Origin: Orthonyx spaldingii
Taxonomy: Eukaryota; Chordata; Aves; Passeriformes; Orthonychidae
Length of the DNA: 64,000 nt
Direction of reading: 5' to 3'
Assembly (NCBI GenBank): GCA_013397795.1
Contig: VZTJ01001769.1
Span: 1,137,171-1,201,170, forward strand
This document shows, piece by piece, positions 26,516-36,900 of the stretch. The position numbers were made by a program, and so were the translations under genes. A model generated the notes under the pieces. That model did no database searches and was not told the DNA's origin. It saw nothing but the letters and a program-made list of their open reading frames with translations. Position 1 is the stretch's first letter, and every line of letters starts with the position of its first letter.

Positions 26516-26558
26516 TCACTCCTGTGTACAGCATAGATTCTTTGCCTGTGTTCAGTAA
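26516..26558 (+). repeat. local direct repeat, copy 2
   Basis: TCACTCCTGTGTACAGCATA then GATTCTTTGCCTGTGTTCAG. It is the partner of 26089-26132, same orientation, about 430 bp away. The surrounding sequence does not clearly align, so the duplicated unit is short. Confidence 0.75.
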
Positions 26559-28658
26559 AAACACGTGACCCTACAGGATAACTGGAGAAGGAAGGAGAAT
26601 AAAAGGTTGATGCTGTGAGCCATTTAGGGGAAAAAAATTGCAGTACTTTATAATAATATTAAAACTGCAAGCGACAATAACAAGACTTCTAACTGTGGCT
26701 AATGTTTTTCAAAGCTTTTTCTGGTTCTCTGACAAAAGACACTGTAATACCATGTTATCACGTAATATTGAAACTTCTGAAAAGAATAGTAGAAGCTGTA
26801 ATTGCAGAGTTCTTTGCTTTACTAAAGGCATGAAAAGGAAGGATAGTTGTGAAGATCTCTCTTTGCTATTCAATCAATTTTTGATTTCTTTCTTTAAAAT
26901 ATCGTTTCCTAACATGTACAACAGAAAGATGCCTGCATTGCTTTGGGCATCTCTGAAGAGACAAGGTCTAGGCTGAGCACTTTGTGAAATATGAAAAAAA
27001 GAATCCTTAAGAAAATATGAAAAAGAATATGACTTGTTTGGTTTTGTTTTCTTTTCCTTATCTGAGAAACAAGATGATCTATTTTTTACAGCAAAATTTC
27101 TCCTGAGAAACTCAAATACAGAGACACAAACTAAGGTATTGTAAAGCTGAAGGTTCAATATGGCGGACCTAATTTGATAAGAAGATCTTTTCTTTTTTCT
27201 CAGATTCCGCAGATATTTAACCACTGACTGCAAACTCACAAACACTTAAGTTTACATAGCAAATACTGTAACTGTCCTTGCTGAAATGTAGTTGCCTATA
27301 AAGTTAGTCACATATACAACTGTGTAAGGCGTTTTAAGGGGAATTCATTAGCAATATCTGCAGTGGCAAATAAGATCACTTGGTTATGTCCACACAGGGC
27401 AGTGGAGCCCTACTGAGAGACCCCCAGGTCAGCAGCCAATGATTCATCTGCTCGTCTCTGGACTGTTTCGTGCTTCCAGTTGGCTTGGCCTTAATGAAGA
27501 CAACTCAGTGTGCTGCTGCAGTGGAGACCTTTCCCAAATATTAGCCAGCACACAATGTAGAACTTTGAGACCAGCTGCTGTGTTACTGGCAATGACTGTA
27601 GAGACCATGACTAGCACACAATAACCTATAGGTGGCTGAGCTATTCTGTCACTCATATCTGCACACGTGTATGCACATCTTACAAAGAAAAGAAACTGAT
27701 ATGTTTCAACATGTTGAGATTATATTAGAATAGAATAGAAATTCCTACTGAAATTAATTTGAGAAGACTGTTTTTTTCTGAGTCAGTGTTAGTGAAGTGC
27801 TCAACTTGCCCTTTAAAAATATTTAACAGCCCTTTGTTTAATTGAAAATTAAAAATAACAAAAATGTCACACTATGTAATTTATGTTCACTTTAACTCTT
27901 TGCTATCTTGACAGCTTAAATTATATGAGTTAAATTTAATTTACAAGAGAAAAAAAATCCCTTTGAAATCAGTAACTATTGTGTGCTTCTTTTTTAGACA
28001 TGCGTTTACTCTTCTTATCAAAACACTTTTGTCAGTGATGACTATACCCTGTCCTACTTATTTTCCACATCAGCCTTACTTATATAAATTCAGTTTTATG
28101 TTACTTGAGAAGTAAAAACAAGGAAATATATGGTGGAAAAGATCCTCTAATGTGAAGATGATAAAGCCAATTCACTGATACTTCCATAATCAAAAGCATA
28201 CAATAAGACATTCCTGTGAGATCAGTTAAAGCTCAAGTATGTGATTTTTGCAAACCTATTCTGGAACTTCTTTTCAGTAGGAACCAGATATGTTAAAATA
28301 CATACTGAAGCTTCACTTGTCTATCCCATAACTACAGAGTATTCAAATAAATATTCTTCTCTATTTTCTTGTAAATATTGTTTTTGGGTTAGTACCAATA
28401 AGAAAACAACAACAATCAACTAAGGAAGCAGAATTTTTCTCCAGCAACATACAAAACTATATGCTGTGTAAAAGTATTATTAGAAATACCTTGTCTGGTA
28501 AGAAAAAAATGAAAAAGTACAACAACAATAAGGTGATGGAAATGAAAAGCAGAGGTTCTCTTGCTTTGAAGACATACTGTGGATTGACTCCTGAAAGCCC
28601 AAGTTAATATTTACTAACTCTAAGCACATTCAATAGCTTCAGATTTCCTTTCTTTTAG

Positions 28659-28962
28659 TGGGGCCACTGCTCCTGTTGTTTGAAGACAGAGCAAAGCTGT
28701 GAATAATGCCTAAGAGCAAAACTAAACCAGAAGTAAATGACTTTTTAAATGTGAGACCTTCAACCTCAATTCCAGCTCCCCAGAGGCCGTCTTTGACTCC
28801 TTATCACATAATGCTCTCACAGGTGTCAACCGGGGATAAAGATTCTTTCAAAAAGAAACTGATGAAGAAACTACTGCAGAGAAAGTTGAGCTTACAAGTC
28901 TCTCTTGACATTGGTGAAGGGAACTTAGGGCAGTGTAATTTAGAACAGCCAATTTAAATAAA
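28659..28962 (+). other. candidate terminal exon with 83-codon ORF and AATAAA
   Basis: An 83-codon ATG frame runs 28706-28957. Its product is basic and rich in Lys, Ser, Pro and Gln (it starts MPKSKTKPEVNDF; a Lys/Leu-rich stretch FKKKLMKKLLQRKL sits near residues 48-61). It has no signal peptide, membrane segment or recognised domain. Just upstream is a good acceptor: branch-type TACTAAC (28612-28618), a pyrimidine tract TTTCCTTTCTTTTAG, and exon start at 28659. The stop codon TAA (28955-28957) overlaps a canonical poly(A) signal AATAAA (28957-28962). A weaker upstream exon 28445-28497 with donor GTAAGA would leave a 161-bp intron. A TGA lies in frame two codons before the ATG, so the frame is self-contained. 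It may be a small lncRNA-type gene or chance; I do not recognise the protein. Confidence 0.28.
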
Positions 28963-31635
28963 TGTTCTGTAGGAGGTTTAACAGTGACTGCAGACAGCAA
29001 GGGCAAACTACATAACTGGTAAACCAGGAAGGCTACTGCTCAGCTAAAACAGTGCTACAAATTAATTAATTTTAGGTGTTATTCAACATTTGCTGGACTG
29101 TTTGAAATGCCTTTGTTAGTGTTTCATGTTACTAGACCCTTCTGAAGATTTCTTATGACTGAGCTAGAAGAAAAATGTTAGAAAAGAGCCATTTTACATG
29201 GATAAACTGCTGTTCCTCTCTGTACAATAAGGGAGTCTGGAGATCAAGGAAAAAGTCAGATTTGTTACTGTCTTAGTGACTGATGCAAGAGCTGCAAGTG
29301 TTAGGGTTGCCAGGAGTTAAGAAGGAATGTCCGAGGGAAAGAATGAAATTAACCTCTTCCCTGATAGAGGCTGAATTTTTATTGACATTTAATTCCCTTT
29401 CTAGAGAAAGATTTCCACTTTTTTAATGTGTATTTTGGTTGAACTGAAACTTGTTTGACATCCATTGTGATACTGTATAATGACCTAAAGGTTTTGCATG
29501 AGTATACAATATACCAAGCTATTTTTCAAGTAAAAGGTTTATATTTAATACAGCACTACCTTCCCCCATCTCCATAACCTCTCAAAAGTTAGAACTCTCT
29601 AACTAAAATTTTAAATTTTTAACTTATGTTCATTGATACAGCATATATTTTATTCATTTATTATGTCAGTCTATATCTTTGTGCTGTTGATTGCATATTT
29701 CAGCATTCCTATGTTCAAGACGCCTTCTCACCTGTGGCTTTTGCAAAGCATTCCCTCACTATTTGCACTCTGACTGATAATATTAGGTGGTTTTGCCCTC
29801 TGACCATGAAATAGCCAACAAGGCATTTGAGATGAGTTTATTTAATGACTACTATACAGAATACAGAAAATAAAAATTAAAGAAAATGCTAGGTATATGA
29901 TGTCCTATTAGAGCAGTGATTAGATACTTGCTTGGTCACCTTCAGTTATGGAAGATAACTTAATGGATGCAGCTTTTATATCTTATTAAAATTTATAGTA
30001 GATCTCAGCTTAATACAAAGATGTCCATGCACACCTTTCTTTTATCAAAGCAAAAACTCCATACAAATAAAATGCATACCATAAAACTGTAAAAGCAATT
30101 GTTTAACAAAATGTTTGTATTCTAAAAGTGTGTATCAGTCTTACATAAATTAACTTTTCCATTGAAAGCTGTTTTTCTGATACTAATTTAAACGTAATTT
30201 TAGTATTTACAGTCACTGAACTTTACTTACTAGAATATAATAGGAAATACTTACCTAAAGCAATGTTAATAATTATGTATATTATCAGTTGCTCCATTAA
30301 ATGTTTCATGTTTCATTATTTACTGTTTTCATTAAATTCACCTAGACTATAGTCATAGAAGCATACAATATTTATTCCAGAGACTTACCCAGTAATTGAA
30401 CCTGCAAAGTGATTGTGTGTGAATTAAGACAGACTCTTTCTATTATTAGCTATAAAACAAGTCTACTTTTCACATCTGCTTCCTCTCAATAAAAAAAAAG
30501 TCTTATGTCCACTAATAGGGGTTGTTCGTACACAATAAAAAACCTTTAATGAAAAAAATATACTGCTTTAAATTGGAAAGGTAACATCTTTCTTTTTCAT
30601 CTTCTTGCAGTGCAAAATACCTACTGAAAGATGATAATTCAAGTGGTTTGACATTAAGTCTGTCAACAAAATAAAATATCAAACAATATTTTCCCATTTA
30701 AAAACCCCCCAAACTTGGAATACTTGATTTGTTCCTCATAAATCGAAGATCCACAGATCCACTATAGAGAGTCCTTTTCTGTTTGTAACAAATTGTCTCT
30801 GTACAGATTTATCTTAGTTCAGCAACTCCTACATAGCCCAAGATGATATTAAATATAGCATAGCATATGGAAAGGTATTATGCTGTTATTATGCATTCCT
30901 CATCATATTTATTAATTTGATATAATGATATTATATTTGAAATAAGATCAATACAAAAGATGCTTGTTATCCTTGCTAGGTCCTTGATATTGTTATTTTA
31001 TAATTACTTTTCTTCCTTAATCTATCCTGTGGAAGTAAAATCCACAGAGATTTTCACTCATCATTGTGTGTATTAAAGTCTAAGTCCACTCTGAACTGTA
31101 CAAGACAAAATGGACCCTAGAATAAAACACCTGTCTCACAACTACAGAATAAATTAAAGTTATATCTGTTTCTTAAGGAAACAGTAGATTTGACACAATG
31201 TTAATTCTAGAGATAAATTAGACTGCTAACACAAATACAAAAAGTGTGTCAGAAATTACTACTGACTTTTAAATTGGGTTCATATTTAAAGTCATGATGT
31301 CAGGAAAAATGCAGAGGGCAGAGAAAACATTGCTGTAAGAACAGTCATCAAAAAAAAAGTTACTCCCATATGTCACTACAAAGCTAGCAGCTGTGTTGAT
31401 GAAATCACAATTCCTTTTGGTGACATCCATATGGAATGCAGAGCTTTGACATTACCCTTCAGTAAAAGCTGTGGTCTGATTTTTTGCATTAGGCAGTTGT
31501 CAATTCTATTTGATATTTTATTCCAAAATAAAATGCTGTGGAGCATACATCCACAAGAAATTCAGAGTTACATTTGGTGTGAAATATGTTGTGGTGGGCT
31601 TCTTCCTGGTGTAAAGAAAATTGTCTGAGTCATGC
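28963..31635. other. non-coding spacer
   Basis: AT-rich, with several plus- and minus-strand AATAAA words expected by chance. A minus-strand TTTAG|GTAAGTAT at 30248-30259 is a weak second recursive-splice-like site. Confidence 0.65.
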
Positions 31636-31830
31636 AAATCACAAGACATTCAAGTCGGAAAGGACATGAGCAGGTTTCTCATCCTCCCTCCAGCTCAAAG
31701 TAGGATCAGCTATGAGATCAGATCAGGTTTCTCAGATCTTTGTTCAGTTAGGTCTCAAAAACCTCCAAGAATGGAGACTCCAGAGCACCAGTGGACAATC
31801 TGCTCCAGTGCTTGCCTGTCCCAAGGATGG
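31636..31830 (-). mobile_element. CR1 LINE, old 3'-end fragment
   Basis: Degenerate CR1 tail in minus orientation. On the plus strand it starts with AAATCACAAGACATTCAAGT (equivalent to the family's inverted 3' terminus), passes through GCTCAAAGTAGGATCAGCTA and GATCAGGTTTCTCAG, then the well-kept block CCTCCAAGAATGGAGACTCC (31763-31782) followed by a CTGCTCCAGTGCTTG relative of the consensus. Many mismatches mark an older insertion than the copy at 8972. An 87-codon plus-strand frame across 31621-31884 is antisense read-through of this element and not a gene. It faces another CR1 tail about 1.1 kb downstream. Confidence 0.85.
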
Positions 31831-32962
31831 CTTCATACAGAAGCTGACATCAGAATTGAACTGTCTCATATTTTCATAAACTGACTTGAATTTTCTACTA
31901 ATTAACTATAAGGAATGTTCTAACTTTTGCTGCTATTGTACTCTCCTTGGGGCTTTGTTTTTTGAGTGCAAAGTCATGACAGCTTTAGGTGTATATTGAG
32001 AAAATAGTTCTGCATCCTTCATACTTCTCACAGATCTCATGATTTCTTATTCTTTTGAAGAACTGCAAGGTACTATTCTCTAAGTCTGGAAATAGCTCTT
32101 TTGCATCACAAGACAAGAAATTTGAAATTATGAAGGTACCCATTTGACAGGGAATTTCACTGAATCTAAACCACACAAATTTTCAGAACTCAGTAGCCTA
32201 GCCATTGTCACTAACAGGCAGGAACAGCATATCCTTTTATCCTTTTCCCACAGTGTGAGTGAGGAAATGTCCTTACTGTCTGGCCATGAAGATAACATAG
32301 ACATTATGATATAGTCAATTCTTATAATCAAGTTGTATAAATAAAATTATATGCAAGTCATACTAGACAGCCTTAATAATTGTTTCTGACTTAATTAAGC
32401 TTTAGATCATTATGTGATATACCCAGTACAAACAATAAGTTGAAAAGCCAGAGAGGTTGTTTCTTCCCTCTAAGTGTCTATTGAATTTTGAAATACAAAG
32501 AAAAGTCAAGAGAAAAAAACCAAAGAACTGAGAAAATCAAGGAAGACTAATGAAAAGCTACAGATAATTTTATTTATAACATTTATTAATATGGGACATA
32601 ATATGCATCTAAACAGAATCAAATAGAGAACAAGTAATTGCCCATACAATATTTACTGAAAAATATCTTATTTATGCCTATATTTATTAGCTGCTTCTTG
32701 CTGTCATTTGTATGAAAACAAGGTGAATAAACATCCTTAAAGTGAAGAGTTTATTTGATATCATGAAATGTTATAGGGAACAAATAGGTATTAAAGCATA
32801 GTAAATAAACTGCAAGAGGCTGCACCTATTATGTGGTCTATCATATTTCCTTACCTGTTCCACCTGACACTAAAAAGTGAGATTACTAGAATTTCCACTT
32901 TAAATTAAATTAAGCTAATGAAGGTAACTGCAAGAGTGTGCCAGTAGTCCCACATAGTAGTA

Positions 32963-33166
32963 GTCCGGACATTAGGAAAAAAAGTCTTCACAGTAAGACT
33001 GATTGCGCATTGGAATGGGTTGCCCAGGGACGTGGTGGCGCCACTATCCCTGGAGGTGTTTAAAAGACTGGATGTGACACTCAGTGCCATGGTCTAGTTG
33101 ACAAGGTGACATAGGTTAGACTCCATGATCTCAAATGACTTTTCTGACCTAGTTAATTCTGTGATA
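32963..33166 (+). mobile_element. CR1 LINE, 3'-end fragment
   Basis: CR1 tail in plus orientation. It begins at TCCGGACATTAGGAAAAAA, contains GGGTTGCCCAGGGACGTGG and CCTGGAGGTGTTTAAAAGAC, then CACTCAGTGCCATGGTCTAG and CCATGATCTCAAATGACTTT, and ends at the family terminus TTCTGTGAT (33157-33165). This 3'-terminal portion is typical of truncated avian CR1 copies. Divergence is moderate. It carries more CpG than its surroundings, which is expected for a GC-richer insert in AT-rich DNA. No coding capacity remains. Confidence 0.88.
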
Positions 33167-33259
33167 TGAATATACAAACAGCAGTAGCAACAGGATTTTA
33201 AAATGTAGATCATACTTCACACTTTCTGTATTGTGATACATATAATTCACCTTAACAAC

Positions 33260-33600
33260 AAATGAGCTTGTCAGGGCTCTAGATGCACTAACAGGCAGGG
33301 CTACCTGCGAGGAGTCTCAGTGCTGGCAGGGACTGCTGCACAGACCTCAGGACGCTGCTGGCTGTGGCTGCTGGTAGACCCTGATACCAGCTATCTTGTA
33401 TGGGACTGTGACCACTGGTAAGGATCACCAGCCTGTGCTGGGGTCACCTTTGGCTCCTGGCTTATCCCCGTCCATGGAGATGTGCTGCTCTTGCTTCTCC
33501 CTGCCAAAAGTGCAGGTTCAAAAAGAGCACATAATGCCAGGAGGACTGGTGTCCTTCCAGGTCACAGGAGGGCAGGGTTGATAAGCCCCCCGTTAGCTGA
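33260..33600. other. GC-rich islet of unknown origin
   Basis: About 60% G+C in sampled 60-base blocks, against mid-30s percent around it. It is rich in CTGCTGGCTGTGGCTGCTGG-like and CCTGGCTTATCCCCG-like words, with few CpGs, so it is not a CpG island. It begins about 95 bp after a CR1 tail. Short frames on both strands (61 and 72 codons) match nothing I know. It may be part of an unrecognised transposon or LTR, or a decayed GC-rich insertion. Confidence 0.5.
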
Positions 33601-33908
33601 TTACCCAGAGTGAGTTTTCCACCTCTCATCTTAAGCAACGATAGGATTATGATTTTTAAAAACAAACAATTTGATTTCACAGACTGCTCAAATAAAAAGT
33701 TCTTCTTTCATGCATCTTCTAAGAACTCTGGTTTTTTTTAAATGGAACTTGCACTACTGAGGCCTTTGGTCAGTAAAAGCAGTATTTGGTGGTACAGAAA
33801 CCTAAAACAACCTACCACAAAAAGCTGGAAGGTACCCATTTACAAAACACCTGGATGATGGAGTGTTTGTCATTCCTCAGCTTCAGCCAGCTTGACTTAA
33901 ACACCTCA

Positions 33909-33948
33909 CAAGGTTTGAATTCTCTGATAACAGAGTATTCAAACCTTG
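33909..33948. repeat. inverted repeat with 18-bp arms (hairpin)
   Basis: The left arm CAAGGTTTGAATTCTCTG (33909-33926), loop ATAA, and right arm CAGAGTATTCAAACCTTG (33931-33948) pair at 17 of 18 positions. It can form a compact hairpin or cruciform. The arms do not extend further, so it is too short for a normal pre-miRNA, and there is no poly-T stop directly after it. Confidence 0.9.
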
Positions 33949-36900
33949 ACTACATAGCTCTTTCGTAAGATCTGCCACTGTTGCTCTTTCGGTGTCACAT
34001 AGCAGTGGGACATTTAGTGCAGAGAGGTCACAAGATGTTTTGTCATACATTTCGACTGGCTTTGGGGAGACGCCATGGAGAGCCAGCCTATGTAACATTC
34101 CCTTCATCGCTGCCATTGCTGGGGCAGCACTCTGTGAGATCAGTGGATGTTTAAAGGTCTATAAATATGGCAAGAATTCAGAGAGTAGCTAGGTTTTTGA
34201 GGCTGCTTCAGGATTTGGATGATCATCTAAATATTACTGGAAAGGCTTGAAAATTAAAGCAACAGCTGCTTTTTCATTGGAGAATCAAGGAATAGCAGAC
34301 AAAATTAATTTTATCTTTCATTTCAGAGTACCTACTGATGAAATGGCAAAATCACTACTGTTATAGCATAGACACGTAAATAGAAATTTTCTGCACTGAT
34401 GCTCTGTCTTGCTGCTTTGCCAGTAACACCTGCCTCTTTTTAGTCCTTAGCATAAATGTCAGTAACTACATGGCACACAAATGCTGTGAAGGCATCTGAA
34501 CTCTGCAAGTTGTCATGGCATTTTCCCTAAGGCTTTGTCTTCCTTTCCTGCAGGGTTTGCTTCCTGGAGCCAGCTTACTTGGCTTTAGTGGACCCAGTAC
34601 CTGAACTAGGTTGCTCAGAGAGACCTTTTACACTGCTTTGTGTAACAAATATTCTTAACTGTCTTTCAGCTACTGGAAAGCAAGATGCTTGCCAAGTGTT
34701 TTAATATACACTTAAAAATCAAATTATTTCTAAATGAAAATGTAATTTCTTATTAACTTCTTTTTTCACCTAATAAACACAACTGGAGGTTTTTAATTTT
34801 ACACCATTTTATTTCCTCTTTCTCAGTATGGTGCAAATGATTCCACTGAATAGATTAAATGCAGGGTACTGAATGAATTCCGTGATGACAGTATTTTAGA
34901 AGCTTTTCAACTATGTTTCATACACTAGAGAAAACAATACTCATTGAGTGTTAAATCATGATATAAAAGCACCTATAAAACTGACTGCTGAGTTTTTAAA
35001 ATGGCACTTAAAATGTGATTTATTTCCCTGAATGCATCACTTCTGAGAATCAGACTGAGACAGGTGTCTGGCTACAACTGTAGTTCTTTAACTACACAAA
35101 TTTGCATTTTCACTTGCTCAGTGAAGTCCCAGTTTCAATGTTGAAACATCACCCAGGAGTCACAAAAACTTTGGAAAATGCTATTGCTCCTGTTGGATAG
35201 ATAACAAGACTAACCTAAGAAGAGATATGTGCAAATATAAGAGTTAATAAATATTCTCTCATAATAACTGAAAATAACACTTAACTGATGCTGAGAGAAG
35301 CTTAGAGAATATTTCTCAAATGTAGGTCTAAAAAAAGATGTAATAAGTGTCCCAAACTAAGTACTAGGATGGCTGGAAATTCAAAGATGAGATCATACTC
35401 AGGGAAGCCCCAAAATTTTGAGCTAGCCATGGTCTGTTTCTTTTCTCTAAAGCCTATGGACCATTTCTTGGATTTGTATGTTGTGTACACCAGTTAGTTT
35501 CATGTAGTCAAAACTTATTTTATTTTAATAAGGTACCTATGTCTTTAAAAGCTCTGCCCATCTCTGCATGCTTAATACTACTTAATTTTTCAAGACTTTT
35601 TTTCATCTGTTTATTCTGTATATTGTAAAATGATTTGGCTTACAGTGAAGCCTTCCTGCTCAGTATGAGCTATGGAGTTGCAGTAAGTTATTATTTAAGA
35701 TATGGAGATAATCACTGAGGGGACAGAAAAAAACAAGGTCAAGACAAATTTCAAGAAAACAAAGAAAAGGGGAAAAAAATTAAAGGGATGAGTTTCAAAG
35801 AAAAAGATGGACATACATTTATATTTAATGCATTCATATTGGAAACACATAGTCTGTTATGCTTAAAAATTCATACCAAAACTACATGTTGTTTCTCTTT
35901 TTTTTTTTTTTTGAGAAATCTACCCTGGTGATTGGAACTTGCTGCTGGTCTCAGCTCAACCTGGTCTTATCAGTGGATCCTGAATTGTATACATGGAATG
36001 CATTCCTTTGGTACCAAACATGGAGTCCAGTTGCTGCAAACATGCAAGAGTGCACAAGCATTTGACATATGAACACAGTTTAGCTCATGATCTTGCCATC
36101 TGTAGTTCAAAGTTAATGCCTTTTTGTTGTGAAGCTCATAATGCATAATGGAACTGAGCATCAATTTGTTGCTATGATGTTATAGGTAGGAGCTTCATAC
36201 TAGAAATTATTGAAAGCCATGTTGCTTTCCTGAGGTACAGAATGTCTTCAAATCTTTCCAGTCTGAAGCTCAGAAACCAGACCTCACAGAGAGTTATAAC
36301 AAGCTTTCTTGTGTTCTCTTCCTGCCTCCTTTTGAGCTCTGCTCTTTTTTTTTTCCCCCTTCATCCATGGTACTCTCTTACATCTATGCATCTTTGTCTG
36401 CTACACAGCTGATTTGACCTTGCTTTTGCTCCCTTGTAAATCAATAACAAAACCATACTTGAAGCTCAGGACACTTTCTGGATGATACTACTTTTAGCCT
36501 TTTTAGTTATAAAAGAGTTAATAGGTCTATTAAAATAACAAAACAAGCTTTAGTGTGTTAAAAACAGATAGTTCATAAATATGAGAAATTCCTGAAAAGA
36601 GACCATTTTAATCAAACAATATACTTTCTTAATAGAGAGTAGGCTACAAAACTGTGTCTGTGAGCTGGGCCAATTGATTTAAGCTGAGAGATCAGACATA
36701 CTCTTTAAAGATTTTCTTCTCCAGTGTACCTAAGAGGAGGTACTTGAAAGGATGAACTGAACTCTCACCTGTTTTGAACTATTTTGACTGAAATCTCTCT
36801 CTTGGTTTACATAAAGCAAGTATAACACTATATTCCTAGCTGCAGTAGCACAGCATTAGTTGTCTGTTCTTTTGATGTAATTTTGTCAAAGTTCTTAAGT

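Larger units (their letters stand above)
25609..28444. other. spacer with the local duplication
   Basis: Apart from the paired direct repeats at 26.1 and 26.5 kb, the stretch is unusually poor in stop codons between 26.0 and 27.3 kb, giving overlapping frames of 112-123 codons on both strands. None matches a known family. Confidence 0.6.

Noticed and set aside
31621..31884. 87-codon plus-strand frame
   Set aside because: Antisense read-through of a CR1 fragment.
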